Assembly (NCBI GenBank): GCA_910575625.1
Contig: CAJTFD010000001.1
Coordinates: forward strand, 301,573-365,572
DNA length: 64,000 bases
Direction of reading: 5' to 3'
From: Clostridia bacterium
GTDB lineage: Bacteria; Bacillota; Clostridia; Lachnospirales; Lachnospiraceae
Position numbers and translations under genes: made by a program. Under the pieces are notes generated by a model that made no database searches, had not been told where the DNA came from, and saw only the letters and a list, made by a program, of their open reading frames with translations. Below are positions 8,200 through 17,704 of this stretch, piece after piece (the stretch's first letter is position 1; each line of letters opens with the position of its first letter).

Positions 8200-9349
8200 C
8201 CGAATTCTCCAACAAGCGCTTAATTATATATCCTGTCCTTTCCCATGTAAATTTAGACATTACCTGCCTCTTCGCCTCTTCACCTAGTGCTTTTCTATCC
8301 AAAATTTTCGTAACAGCATCTTCATCATTTTCTATTAACCAACCGGAAACACCATTTTCAATAATAAAATTAGGACCTGGTGCCTTCCATGCAACAACTT
8401 TGCACTCATAATACATGGCTTCCAAAATAGCCATACCAAATATTTCAGATTGATTTAAATTTATAAAAACATCAGCCATTCTATATAATTTCCATATCTC
8501 ATTATTAGGAACACGATCTAGCAGCTGTACTTTATCTGAAAGATCATTATCTTTTACAAACTCCTCAATACTCTTTAACAAAGGCCCTGTTCCTACCATC
8601 ACAAGTCTATATAATTCATTTTCTTTCGACACCTGAGAAAAAATCTTGAGCATACGTATTGGCTGTTTTTCCTCAACCATCCGACCAACAAATAATATTA
8701 TTTTGGTTTTATATTTATATCCAAACTTACCTTTTAACTCATCTATCCCATATTCTTTATAATTTTTTTGTAATAGATCTAAATCCAGGCCAACCGGCAC
8801 AACTGTCATTTTTTTTACGCCAAGTTTCTGTAAATCCTCTTTCACTTTTGGCGTCTTCACCAAACAATGACATTTTTTAAACACAACAATATTCCGTTTC
8901 GATACAAAATCCATTATAATCCTGTTTATCTTTTTCTCGCTATGACTTTTAATAACACCAATATACGGATAAAAACAAATATTGTTTTTTTGGGTCCATC
9001 TATAAACTTTAGGCACAACAAACTGTGTATCAGAAAAATAAATCAGTACATCCAATGTTTGATCTAATATATGCACATTTAATCTTCCATTAATTCCAAA
9101 TCCTTTAGACGGAATATAGTAAATAAAAGAATGTTCACACCCTTCAACCTGTTCTACGCGTTTTTCCTGATCAATGGAAACTAATTTGTAAATTTTAATT
9201 TCGTCAAAAAAAGAATCCATATTTTTTGCCAAACCTACTTCCTGCAAATTATAAAAACCCTTTTCCCCAAAATTCCCTAAACTTGTTGTCAGCAATCCTA
9301 TACGCATCTTAATATTTAACTCCAAAATTTTTTCAGTCAGCCATATCAA
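8168..9349 (-). CDS. Glycosyltransferase, GT4 family
   Basis: The frame is 393 residues. Conserved sequence begins at MRIGLLTTSLG, so an internal ATG at 9307 with GGAG upstream is a good alternative start. The GT-B C-terminal domain is clear: KIILFVGRMVEEKQPIRM, MADVFINLNQSEIFGMAILEAM with the EX7E pair, and VVAWKAPGPNFIIENG. It probably transfers one residue of the capsule repeat. Its 3' end overlaps the following GT2 gene by 32 bp in a different frame. Confidence 0.8.
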   Translation of the reverse strand: MIWLTEKILELNIKMRIGLLTTSLGNFGEKGFYNLQEVGLAKNMDSFFDEIKIYKLVSIDQEKRVEQVEGCEHSFIYYIPSKGFGINGRLNVHILDQTLDVLIYFSDTQFVVPKVYRWTQKNNICFYPYIGVIKSHSEKKINRIIMDFVSKRNIVVFKKCHCLVKTPKVKEDLQKLGVKKMTVVPVGLDLDLLQKNYKEYGIDELKGKFGYKYKTKIILFVGRMVEEKQPIRMLKIFSQVSKENELYRLVMVGTGPLLKSIEEFVKDNDLSDKVQLLDRVPNNEIWKLYRMADVFINLNQSEIFGMAILEAMYYECKVVAWKAPGPNFIIENGVSGWLIENDEDAVTKILDRKALGEEAKRQVMSKFTWERTGYIIKRLLENSDENSSNTYVL

Positions 9350-9366
9350 AATAGTGCTTTTACATT

Positions 9367-10557
9367 TTAATCAACTAGTTTATAATATATTTCCATTAAA
9401 TATTTATAATTTTGATCTTCCGTATATCTCTCGCTATATTTTTCCTCAACATTCATAATTATATATGGATATTCAACTATTCGAAACACAGCCTTCTTTA
9501 ATTCTTCTGACGAATCAACAATAAATTTGCATCCAGTCACTCCCTCTTCCACCAAACTCCCCGCATTTCCCAAATCCGAAACAATCACTGGAGTCCCCAC
9601 AGAAAATGCTTCCACAATTGACATAGGAAAACCTTCATACCATCGTGTCGGCAATATAAGCCCTTTCGAATTCGCAATCAATTTCCTAGCTTCTGCATTC
9701 GGAACAAATCCTATCATCTCCACGGATTCCAAGCCATTCCTAGCAATATACGCCTTGCATGGCTCCTCCATAGGCCCGTTTCCACAGAGCAGCAGCTTAG
9801 GAGCCGAATCCCCCATCATCTTCCAGGCCCGAAGCAGAACATCCACACCTTTTAATTTTTCCAGGCGTCCCACAAATATAAATTGATCCTCCCTTTTTTC
9901 CAGTGGAACAATCTCGCTATCTATACTTTCGACAAAGTTCGGCTTTACAAATACCCTTTCTGGAGAAATTTGTTTAAAAGACAATAATTTGTCTTTATTA
10001 AATTCCGTCAGACAGATATAATTTAACTTCTTGTAAATCCCCGTCATCCGATGAAATTTGGCATTGATCACACACGCCAACGTCTGCAAACGACTTTCCC
10101 TGTAACACCCATGCTTAACTGCACAAAAAAGCCCTTTTTCCAGACAATCCTCGCAAATATGCCCATCGCGATAAAAAGTGGCTCCCGGACACAGCAGTCT
10201 AAAATTATGAATAGTCTGCACCACCAGCACATGGCAGGCAGTCGCCGCATAATACACCGAAGGGCTGACCAGATTCAATGTATTGTGAACATGCACGATA
10301 TCTATCCGCCGTTCCCGGATAATCCGCTTCACTTCCTTGTAGGTTCGCCTGTTAAAAACAGTCGTAAACGGCAGCATCAGTTTCTGCGTCCCGGAGAGTT
10401 TTTTTAATTCCAAATTGCTCCTGGTGTACAGGACAACCTTATGGCCATGTTTTTCCAGCATCCGCTTTTCGTTGGCGACCACTGTATCCTCGCCACCTGG
10501 GATTTGATAATAATTATGTACGATCAGCACATTTGGCTTATATTCATCACTCTGCAA
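9367..10557 (-). CDS. Glycosyltransferase, GT4 family, spanning a composition boundary
   Basis: The 396-residue protein starts with VLIVHNYYQIPGGEDTVV, the glycine-rich acceptor loop of GT4 enzymes, and has FVGRLEKLKGVDVLLRAW and PTRWYEGFPMSIVEAF in the nucleotide-sugar domain. The start is a TTG with AAAGGA 7 nt upstream, directly after the stop of the tagA-like gene. The part encoding the N-terminus has balanced composition like the genes to its right. The part encoding the C-terminal end is AT-rich like the island to its left. This may mark a recombination boundary. Confidence 0.85.
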   Translation of the reverse strand: MQSDEYKPNVLIVHNYYQIPGGEDTVVANEKRMLEKHGHKVVLYTRSNLELKKLSGTQKLMLPFTTVFNRRTYKEVKRIIRERRIDIVHVHNTLNLVSPSVYYAATACHVLVVQTIHNFRLLCPGATFYRDGHICEDCLEKGLFCAVKHGCYRESRLQTLACVINAKFHRMTGIYKKLNYICLTEFNKDKLLSFKQISPERVFVKPNFVESIDSEIVPLEKREDQFIFVGRLEKLKGVDVLLRAWKMMGDSAPKLLLCGNGPMEEPCKAYIARNGLESVEMIGFVPNAEARKLIANSKGLILPTRWYEGFPMSIVEAFSVGTPVIVSDLGNAGSLVEEGVTGCKFIVDSSEELKKAVFRIVEYPYIIMNVEEKYSERYTEDQNYKYLMEIYYKLVD

Positions 10558-10558
10558 A

Positions 10559-11341
10559 TTATTTTCCTTTCACTACAGCTTCCCAAATAAATTTCAGATT
10601 CGTATGCCAATACCGTTTGAACAATCGACCCGGTTCCTGCATCAAGCGGTACAACCATTCCAGATTGAACCGCTGCATCCACTTCGGCGCCCGCCTAATG
10701 TTTCCCGCAAGGTAGTCAAATCCGGCACCCACGCCTACCATCAGAGCATCAATCTGGCCCTGATGGGCCGCCATCCATATTTCCTGCTTCGGCGCTCCCA
10801 GCGCAACCCACAGAAAATCCGGATTTGCACTGTTGATTTCTTTTACAAAGGCGACATCCTCTTCTTCAGTCATCGAGCGAAACGGCGGACTGTACATTCC
10901 CACAATCTGGACTCCCGGATAATCCGCTGTTATGCGCCGCCGCAATTTATCCAATGTTTCTTCTGTGGAACCATAGAAATAGTGCCTGTAGCCTTTTTCC
11001 AATGAAAATTTCAGAATCTCACGCATATAGTCTGGACCTGTGATCCTTTCCATTTGCGGATAGCCGCGCTTTCGCCCCACTGCAGACAATGGACCGCCGT
11101 CCGGTATAGCCATAATACCGCCGTTTTGGACGGCGCAGTACGCCTCGTCCTCAAAAGCTGTGACCGTCGTATGCACATTGGACACACACAGATAATCACC
11201 AGATAAATCCTGGATATATTTTTGCGTAAAATCCAACAGCCAATCCATGTTTACAGCAGCAATATCCACGCCTAAAATATTACAAACAGGTATCTGTGTC
11301 TTATCCACTTTTCTTTTATAAACTTCACTGTTTTTCACCAC
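10559..11341 (-). CDS. WecG/TagA/CpsF-family glycosyltransferase
   Basis: The product is 260 residues of the GT26 family. Signature blocks are VCNILGVDIAAVNMDWLLD, PDGGPLSAVGRKRGYPQ, ERITGPDYM, HYFYGSTEETLDKL, GVQIVGMYSPPF and WVALGAPKQEIWMA. Family members transfer N-acetylmannosamine, its uronate or glucose as an early step on a lipid-linked acceptor in teichoic acid, enterobacterial common antigen or capsule synthesis. It starts with a GTG (two in tandem). The position between the polymerase/ligase gene and the GT4 gene suggests a second-step transferase of this cluster. Confidence 0.85.
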   Translation of the reverse strand: MVKNSEVYKRKVDKTQIPVCNILGVDIAAVNMDWLLDFTQKYIQDLSGDYLCVSNVHTTVTAFEDEAYCAVQNGGIMAIPDGGPLSAVGRKRGYPQMERITGPDYMREILKFSLEKGYRHYFYGSTEETLDKLRRRITADYPGVQIVGMYSPPFRSMTEEEDVAFVKEINSANPDFLWVALGAPKQEIWMAAHQGQIDALMVGVGAGFDYLAGNIRRAPKWMQRFNLEWLYRLMQEPGRLFKRYWHTNLKFIWEAVVKGK

Positions 11342-11364
11342 ACCTATTCGCCATCGTTCCCACC

Positions 11365-12966
11365 TTACTTTTCCACATATTCATCTTTTCTCCGCAGCAA
11401 CGCTACCCCGATGCCCATCATGACAAATATTATCGGCGTACAGATAATCTGCTGATAACAGAAGAAATTATGCAGGAAATAAGATACCAGCGCAACAGCT
11501 CCCCCCACCATAAACGGATGGCATTTCCAGTTTTTCATAAATACAAGAAATGCAGTCACAAAACTACCCAAGTATGTAATCAAGCCAAAAATCCCCAGAT
11601 CCACCAGACAATTCATCCACTCATTATGCGCACAGGCCAATACGGCATTTCCCCAAAATCCTTGCAGACTGGCCGCGTCATAGGCATAAGCCGCACTGGC
11701 ATAGGCATCCGGGCCGCAGCCAAAGAACTTGTCCTTAAATCCATAGTCACCGAACATACGCATAGTAAATTTCCAGGTAAATCCACGATTGTTTCCCCAA
11801 TGCTCGTCAAAGTTAAGATAACCAATATTATTTAAAAATGTCCCTGTAATCTTGCCTGTCGTCACCAGATAAATACAAATGATCACCGCAACAATGCCGA
11901 CCATAATCAAAATATATAGGATATTCCGGACCATGCGGAATTTTTGTATATCCATCGTTCCTTTTGTATGCACATAATACAAAGCGGCATAGATCACAAC
12001 CGCAACTGCCAGCAAAATCCAGGTAGCCGTGCTCTGTGAACAAAATGTGGACAATCCTTCCAACTTCACCGTACGCGTTTCGAAAATCTTCTGGAAAACC
12101 CCGATCACTTTAAAAGATGCCAGGCACAAAACCACCAGCTCCCAGAACCGCATAAAATACTCATTGGATCCAAATGACAGCCAGAAAAGGACCAAAAAAC
12201 TGCCTCCCAGAGCCATAAACGCGCTATCGCTGTTCTGCGTTACCACCGATGCAAAGGAAATGCAGACAAACACGCCCCACAGCGTGGACCATTTCATTTC
12301 TCTTTTATACCAGTAACAGGCCATGCCAATGGGCAGAGCGATACACAGATAGCTGGAATACCAGGTAGCCTGTCCCAGTGTGGAGAGGAATAAAACTTTC
12401 GTGCCCTCATCAATCCCCTCATACATCCCCAACGGATCCACATTGAACCGGTGCAGGATTCCCAACAGAAAGACAGCCGCAGACGGAACCGCGATGAACC
12501 ACCAATAGCTCCAGTGCCACAAAAACCAGCGAGACACGAAGAAATACAGCAACACAAAGATGGTCTGAGTCATTACGCCCATAAACCAGCCGTCATACCC
12601 CCAGAAGGCGGCATCCCTATAATCCGACAGCCCGTAGGATATCCAACAAACAATAATATAGGCCAGCACAAACCAGTCTGTCAATAACATTTCCTGACAG
12701 ATTTTTTTTATGGAAAGCTCCTTACGTTTCAGGAACAGATAGCACACGCACGCCAACAGCATGACCGGTATGAAAATCGTGTATGCCGTCTTGAAAAAAT
12801 CGTATTTTGCGCTTCCCATATTTGCATATTTATCCTGGAAATAAAGCGGATAAAGCGCAAAAAGTGCAAATATAAAAACCGCTACTCCACCGATCATAAT
12901 TGTCTCCGGCAGCGTCTCCTGCTGAATATCTTTCTTCGGATTTTTTATCTTATTTGTCTGCGCCAT
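11365..12966 (-). CDS. O-antigen ligase/polymerase-like polytopic membrane protein
   Basis: The 533-residue protein has roughly 10-12 hydrophobic segments, beginning near residue 25, and a large extracytoplasmic loop at about 350-440. That loop contains NNRGFTWKFTMRMFGDYGFKDKFFG, followed by the Wzy_C-type signature CAHNEWMNCLVDLGIFG. Such proteins polymerise lipid-linked repeat units or attach polysaccharide to another acceptor outside the membrane. No Wzx flippase is visible in the window. The ATG has AAGGAG upstream, and a candidate promoter lies about 100 bp further up. Confidence 0.8.
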   Translation of the reverse strand: MAQTNKIKNPKKDIQQETLPETIMIGGVAVFIFALFALYPLYFQDKYANMGSAKYDFFKTAYTIFIPVMLLACVCYLFLKRKELSIKKICQEMLLTDWFVLAYIIVCWISYGLSDYRDAAFWGYDGWFMGVMTQTIFVLLYFFVSRWFLWHWSYWWFIAVPSAAVFLLGILHRFNVDPLGMYEGIDEGTKVLFLSTLGQATWYSSYLCIALPIGMACYWYKREMKWSTLWGVFVCISFASVVTQNSDSAFMALGGSFLVLFWLSFGSNEYFMRFWELVVLCLASFKVIGVFQKIFETRTVKLEGLSTFCSQSTATWILLAVAVVIYAALYYVHTKGTMDIQKFRMVRNILYILIMVGIVAVIICIYLVTTGKITGTFLNNIGYLNFDEHWGNNRGFTWKFTMRMFGDYGFKDKFFGCGPDAYASAAYAYDAASLQGFWGNAVLACAHNEWMNCLVDLGIFGLITYLGSFVTAFLVFMKNWKCHPFMVGGAVALVSYFLHNFFCYQQIICTPIIFVMMGIGVALLRRKDEYVEK

Positions 12967-13071
12967 TTTAACCTCTCCTTAATTATACAAAAAAATGAGT
13001 GTGCTAATTACAGAAACTTTCTTTCCATATTCCAAACACACCCTGCTGTTTTAGATGATCAAAGTGACTTT

Positions 13072-13077
13072 ATTATA
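13072..13077 (-). promoter_or_regulatory. Candidate -10 box for the polysaccharide operon
   Basis: TATAAT is read on the minus strand about 105 bp before the ligase/polymerase gene. No good -35 box stands 16-18 bp upstream, so this is a weak call. The 180-bp gap between manA and this gene is AT-rich and the only evident place for a promoter serving the genes to the left. Confidence 0.35.
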
Positions 13078-13146
13078 CAATACTTTCGTAGACTTTTCCA
13101 TAGCTAATTTCCGTTAATTTTCAATAAATTTCAATCTATTTGTTTT

Positions 13147-14160
13147 TTAACAACTGACCGCCAACATCTGCGCTCTCCCATGCAACTTCAGAGGCGCAGA
13201 CCTGGCCGGCGCAAAAATGCAGTCGCCTTTAAAGAAATTGAGATAGCCGCCTTTTTCCATAAAGAAACTACCGCAGCCTTTCAGGCACAGCAAAACCTGA
13301 AAGGAATTTTCCTGGGTCTGATAGTCCACCATTTCCCGGCAATGCTCGGTGTTGAGAAGCATCCGCTCTACCTGGAAATATTTGCACCGGCACAGCAATT
13401 CCGATGCGCTGCCTTTTTTATATTTTAATGTCCGCATGGGCTGCCGGGGCTTATCATTGCCGGAGAGATCGGCCACGTCCGTCGCTTTTTCTATATGGAG
13501 CTGCCTGGGTTTCCCGTCTTTATCCAACCGGCCATGATCATACATTCGGTAGGTAATGTTGGAGCATTCCTGGATTTCCGCCACCAACGCGCCGGCCCCC
13601 AGCCCGTGGACGGTGCCGGCCTGGATGAAATATACATCGTCTTTTTTCACCTGGACTTTCTGCAGGTACTTTTCCACACTGCCTTCCCGCAAGCTTTTCT
13701 CCAGCACTTCCCGTGTGATGTCGTGGCTGAATCCGTAGGAAATCTGCGTATCCCCCTCCGCATCCAGTACATACCACATTTCAGTTTTCCCCAGAGAACC
13801 GTTCTCGTTTGCCGCCGCGTAGGTGTCGCCGGGGTGCACCTGTATGGACAGGTCTTCCTTAGCGTCTATAAATTTTATCAAAATGGGAAGTCCGCCCGGA
13901 TGGGAAGGATGTTCGCCCAGATATTCCGGGTGTTCGTCCAACGTTTGTTTTAAGGTTTTGCCGACGTGTTCCCCTGAAGCCACCAAGCTCAGGCCATCGG
14001 GATGGGTGGAGCACTCCCAGGTTTCCGCCAGGGGCGACAGGGGGATGTCTTTTCGAAAGTCATCGTTTAGGCGTGTTCCGCCCCACAGGTAATCTTTTCC
14101 CGCTGGTTTCAGCAGGAAAGGCTCAGCGGTCCAGTTTGTATTTTTTCTTATCATGTACAC
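13147..14160 (-). CDS. manA: Mannose-6-phosphate isomerase, class I
   Basis: This enzyme interconverts fructose-6-phosphate and mannose-6-phosphate, the entry to GDP-mannose. The 337-residue protein shows the zinc-binding QVHPGD, the KTEMWYVLDA block and IQAGTVHGLGAGALVAEIQE with the active-site His and Glu. It is the short Firmicutes form. The frame overlaps the end of manC by 38 bp. GGGAG sits 4 nt before a GTG at 14160 and 10 nt before an ATG at 14154; either could be used. It is the last gene of the gmd-fcl-manC-manA operon. Confidence 0.9.
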   Translation of the reverse strand: MYMIRKNTNWTAEPFLLKPAGKDYLWGGTRLNDDFRKDIPLSPLAETWECSTHPDGLSLVASGEHVGKTLKQTLDEHPEYLGEHPSHPGGLPILIKFIDAKEDLSIQVHPGDTYAAANENGSLGKTEMWYVLDAEGDTQISYGFSHDITREVLEKSLREGSVEKYLQKVQVKKDDVYFIQAGTVHGLGAGALVAEIQECSNITYRMYDHGRLDKDGKPRQLHIEKATDVADLSGNDKPRQPMRTLKYKKGSASELLCRCKYFQVERMLLNTEHCREMVDYQTQENSFQVLLCLKGCGSFFMEKGGYLNFFKGDCIFAPARSAPLKLHGRAQMLAVSC

Positions 14161-15439
14161 TGATCTCCCGGCCCAGCTGCACTTCGATGACTTTCAACTC
14201 CGTCTCGGCGATGATCGTATGGCGGCAGCCCGCTTCTATGGTGATCACATCCCCCGGATGCACCGGCTGCTCCATGCCGTCCACGATGGTTTTGCCCCGC
14301 CCGGAGACGATGGTCCACACTTCATCTCTGCGCTCGTGGCTGTGATAGTTCATCCCGTGCCCCGGATTCAGAGTGATCTTGACAGTCATACTGTCCTCCT
14401 CCACGTCCACTGCCTGGAAGCTTCCCCAAGATTTTTCCGCAAACATCACCTGCTGGTCTATTCTGTCTACATAGGGCTTGATGTAGCTGGACTGTTCTTT
14501 GTCGGACACTAGGATGCCTTCCGCGCTGGCGGCCACCACGGCATTTTTCAGGCCCATGCATACGATGGGCACGTTCAGTTCGTTTATAACATGAAGGTTT
14601 TCACAGGTTTCGCTGCAGAGAACCTGTCCCACAGTATGCTCGTCCATGGCCTCCGTCAGCGTGTTCCATGTGCCCAGGTCTTTCCATTTCCCCTGAAAGC
14701 GCATGACCTGGATGCGCTCCTCTTTTTCTGCCACCGCGTAGTCAAAACTGATCTTCTCCAGGTCTTCGTATTGCTGCAACAAATCTTCATAGGCGAAAAG
14801 CCCCGTCACCTCACGTGTTTTTTCCAGAAGATACTGAAGCTTAAAAGCGAACACGCCTCCGTTCCACAGAGCCCCTTTTGCTATATATTCTCCAGCCACA
14901 TCCTTGTCCGGTTTCTCTTTAAAAGCTTCCACAGCGCTGACGGCACCCGGATCTTTGGGAATGATGTAGCCGTATTTTTCGCTGGGATAAGTGGGTTCAA
15001 TGCCGATCAGCGCCAGATTGACGTCTTCCGAAACGGCCAGCGCGCCCAGCCGGGCGATGGCTTCAAAATATCCTGAGTCCACATAAGGGTCCACCGGACA
15101 CACCACCACCGGCTCCTCCAGGGCCACGCCTTTTACGTCCCGCAGATAAGCAACAGCCAGCGCGATGGCGGGAAAAGTATCCCTTCGGCAAGGCTCCACG
15201 CAGATGTTCACGTCCTCCCCCAGCTGGTTGCGGATGGAGGAAACCTGTGTTTTGGATGTGGCGATGGTGACGGTGGCGCCGGGGATCGTCTGGCGGATCT
15301 GGCGGTAGACCCGCTGCACCATGGACTCGTAAGTTCCGTCTTCTCTTTTAAATATTTTGATAAATTGTTTGGAACGGATGTCGTTAGACAGCGGCCACAG
15401 GCGTTTCCCCGAGCCGCCGGATAATAAGATGATGTTCAT
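14123..15439 (-). CDS. manC: Mannose-1-phosphate guanylyltransferase with C-terminal cupin domain
   Basis: The enzyme makes GDP-mannose from GTP and mannose-1-phosphate. The N-terminal nucleotidyltransferase domain has [14 protein letters not shown] (residues 5-18), SKQF, and [16 protein letters not shown]-terminal type-II isomerase-like cupin (about residues 330-435) contains [16 protein letters not shown] and [11 protein letters not shown]. Because manA is separate, the cupin part may be regulatory or a second isomerase activity. The start codon overlaps the fcl stop as ATGA. No phosphomannomutase is present nearby. Confidence 0.9.
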   Translation of the reverse strand: MNIILLSGGSGKRLWPLSNDIRSKQFIKIFKREDGTYESMVQRVYRQIRQTIPGATVTIATSKTQVSSIRNQLGEDVNICVEPCRRDTFPAIALAVAYLRDVKGVALEEPVVVCPVDPYVDSGYFEAIARLGALAVSEDVNLALIGIEPTYPSEKYGYIIPKDPGAVSAVEAFKEKPDKDVAGEYIAKGALWNGGVFAFKLQYLLEKTREVTGLFAYEDLLQQYEDLEKISFDYAVAEKEERIQVMRFQGKWKDLGTWNTLTEAMDEHTVGQVLCSETCENLHVINELNVPIVCMGLKNAVVAASAEGILVSDKEQSSYIKPYVDRIDQQVMFAEKSWGSFQAVDVEEDSMTVKITLNPGHGMNYHSHERRDEVWTIVSGRGKTIVDGMEQPVHPGDVITIEAGCRHTIIAETELKVIEVQLGREISVHDKKKYKLDR

Positions 15440-16377
15440 CGCTGCGCCCTCACTGGATTATGTAGGAAATCCTCGTAAGCCAGACGGATCCCGTCTTCCA
15501 GCTCCGTCTTGTAGTGCCAGCCGAGCCTTTCCAATTTTGACACGTCTAAAAGTTTCCTGGGGGTGCCGTCGGGTTTCGAGGCATCCCATAAGATCTCGCC
15601 CTCATAGCCGATGACTTTCGCCACGAGCTCGGTCAGTTCCCGGATCGTCAGCTCTTTGCCAGTTCCCACGTTTACTGTCTCATTGCCAGAATAATTTTCC
15701 ATCAAAAACACACAGGCATCCGCCAGATCGTCCACATAGAGAAATTCCCGCAGCGGCTTGCCGGTTCCCCAGCAGGTCACTTCCTTGGCGCCGCTTTCTT
15801 TTGCCTCGTGGAACCGGCGGATCAGAGCGGGCAGCACATGGCTGTGGGTGGGATGGTAGTTGTCGTTGGGTCCGTAGAGATTGGTGGGCATGGCCGATAT
15901 ATAGTCCGTTTGATACTGCCGGTTCAGATACTCGCAGTATTTCAGACCGGCAATCTTAGCCAACGCATAGGCTTCGTTGGTCTGCTCCAGCGCTGACGTG
16001 AGCAGACAGGATTCCTTCATGGGCTGGGGCGCCATCCTGGGGTAAATGCAGGAAGACCCCAGGAACAGGAGTTTTTTGCAGCCGTTTTTCCAGGCGGCGT
16101 GGATCACGTTCATCTCCAACGTGGCGTTCTCATACATGAAATCCGCCAGCGCCTCCTGATTGGCTACGATCCCGCCCACTTTCGCCGCTGCCAGGAACAC
16201 ATACTCCGGTCGCTCTTTTGCAAAAAAATCTTCCACTTCCTGTTGTCTGCACAGATCCAGTTCCTGGTGGGTCTTTGTGATGATATCCGTATATCCCTCT
16301 TTTTCCAGCATGCGCGCGATGGCCGAACCCACCATCCCTCTGTGGCCTGCCACGTAGATCTTCGCATTTTTTTCCAT
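15436..16377 (-). CDS. fcl: GDP-L-fucose synthase
   Basis: The protein (313 residues) is a bifunctional epimerase/reductase of the extended SDR family. It turns GDP-4-keto-6-deoxymannose into GDP-L-fucose with NADPH. Visible motifs are the cofactor loop [26 protein letters not shown], and the catalytic tyrosine/lysine in [39 protein letters not shown] is strongly family-specific. The gene follows gmd with a 2-bp gap, has GGAGG upstream, and overlaps manC by 4 bp. Confidence 0.93.
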   Translation of the reverse strand: MEKNAKIYVAGHRGMVGSAIARMLEKEGYTDIITKTHQELDLCRQQEVEDFFAKERPEYVFLAAAKVGGIVANQEALADFMYENATLEMNVIHAAWKNGCKKLLFLGSSCIYPRMAPQPMKESCLLTSALEQTNEAYALAKIAGLKYCEYLNRQYQTDYISAMPTNLYGPNDNYHPTHSHVLPALIRRFHEAKESGAKEVTCWGTGKPLREFLYVDDLADACVFLMENYSGNETVNVGTGKELTIRELTELVAKVIGYEGEILWDASKPDGTPRKLLDVSKLERLGWHYKTELEDGIRLAYEDFLHNPVRAQR

Positions 16378-16379
16378 TC

Positions 16380-17441
16380 TTACCTCCCCGTCTGAGCCGC
16401 GCTTTCCATCGCCGCTTCTCTCTGCGCCTGCCTCAGGTCATGCTCCGCCATGATCCGGACCAGCTCTTCATAGCTGGTCTTCTGGGGATCCCAGCCCAGG
16501 ACAGTCTTAGCCTTTGTGGGATCGCCCAGCAGGTTGTCCACATCCGTGGGCCGAAACCAGGCTTCGTTGACTTCCACCAAGACTTTTCCCGTCTTCACGT
16601 CAATCCCTTTTTCCTCCAAGCCCTTTCCTTCCCAGCGCAGCTCGATCCCCACTGCCTGGAATGCCTTTTCTGTAAAATCCCGCACCGTATGCTGCACGCC
16701 CGTAGCGATCACGAAATCTTCCGGTTTTTCATGCTGGAGCATCAGCCACATGCATTCCACGTAGTCTCTGGCGTAGCCCCAATCCCGCAGGGAATCCATG
16801 TTCCCAAGCTGCAGTTTTTCCTGCAGGCCGCAGGCGATCCGCCCGGCCGCCAGGGTGATCTTCCGGGTGACAAAATTTTCCCCCCGCCGTTCTGATTCAT
16901 GGTTGAATAAGATGCCGTTAACCGCAAAGATCTTATAGGCTTCCCGGTATTCTCTCGTGATCCAATAGCCATACTGCTTGGCCACGGCATAGGGGCTGTA
17001 CGGATGAAACGGCGTGTGCTCGTTCTGGGGGATCTCTTCCACTTTGCCGTAAAGCTCCGAGGTGGACGCCTGGTAAAACCGGGTCTTTTCGGCAAGGCCC
17101 AGGATGCGGATAGCCTCCAGGATCCGCAGGACCCCCAACGCGTCCACGTCCCCGGAGTATTCCGGCGCGTCAAAGGATACCTGCACATGGGACTGAGCCG
17201 CCAGGTTGTAGATCTCATCCGGCTGGACAATATTGAGGACACGCACGATGGAGGACTGGTCTGAGAGATCCCCATCATGCAATGTGATAGCGCCCTTCTG
17301 GATCAGATGATCGATCCGCCCTGTATTGGATATAGAAGACCTCCGGACGAGTCCATGGACTTCGTACTGCTTTTCTAGCAGGAACTCAGCCAGGTATGAA
17401 CCGTCCTGTCCTGTGATCCCTGTGATCAATGCTTTCTTCAT
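16380..17441 (-). CDS. gmd: GDP-mannose 4,6-dehydratase
   Basis: The reading frame extends upstream to 17672, but the conserved start [22 protein letters not shown] is at 17441 with AAGGAG about 12 nt before it, giving a normal 353-residue enzyme. It dehydrates GDP-mannose to GDP-4-keto-6-deoxymannose. [13 protein letters not shown] binds NADP, and [13 protein letters not shown] carries the catalytic Tyr and Lys. The product is the shared substrate of Fcl and, by inference, of the perosamine-synthase-like enzyme at 6183-7328. It is first in its operon and divergent from the AraC-type regulator. Confidence 0.93.
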   Translation of the reverse strand: MKKALITGITGQDGSYLAEFLLEKQYEVHGLVRRSSISNTGRIDHLIQKGAITLHDGDLSDQSSIVRVLNIVQPDEIYNLAAQSHVQVSFDAPEYSGDVDALGVLRILEAIRILGLAEKTRFYQASTSELYGKVEEIPQNEHTPFHPYSPYAVAKQYGYWITREYREAYKIFAVNGILFNHESERRGENFVTRKITLAAGRIACGLQEKLQLGNMDSLRDWGYARDYVECMWLMLQHEKPEDFVIATGVQHTVRDFTEKAFQAVGIELRWEGKGLEEKGIDVKTGKVLVEVNEAWFRPTDVDNLLGDPTKAKTVLGWDPQKTSYEELVRIMAEHDLRQAQREAAMESAAQTGR

Positions 17442-17537
17442 ATCTGGAATGCTCTCCTTTTTCATATATTCTCGAATCATTATATCGCATCGCAGAGCGG
17501 CAATGCATGCAGCATATTGGGGATTTATAGCATAATA

Positions 17538-17566
17538 TTGACTTTTATCGTCCTGCCTGTTATGAT
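17538..17566 (+). promoter_or_regulatory. Sigma-A-type promoter of the AraC-family gene
   Basis: TTGACT at 17538-17543 and TATGAT at 17561-17566 are separated by exactly 17 bp. The position, about 140 bp before the regulator start, is suitable. A perfect palindrome overlaps the -10 box. Confidence 0.65.
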
Positions 17567-17579
17567 CAAGATAACAGGC
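17555..17579. promoter_or_regulatory. Perfect inverted repeat overlapping the araC-type promoter
   Basis: GCCTGTTAT and ATAACAGGC are separated by 7 bp and cover the -10 box and the predicted transcription start. There is no T-run, so it is not a terminator. Position and symmetry suggest an operator, possibly for autoregulation or for a dimeric repressor. Its activity is inferred. Confidence 0.5.
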
Positions 17580-17704
17580 GTTTGCAAAACTTTCCTCCCG
17601 TATACAGAGTTTAGACAAGATACACAAAATCTTGCCCAAACTCACAGCAACAGATGACTGTTTCGCGATCACCTATCAAGATAGATCCGAAAGGAGTCTT
17701 GCCC

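Noticed and set aside
16380..17672. 430-residue form of Gmd
   Set aside because: The extra N-terminus has no similarity to the family; the ATG at 17441 has AAGGAG upstream and gives the normal length.
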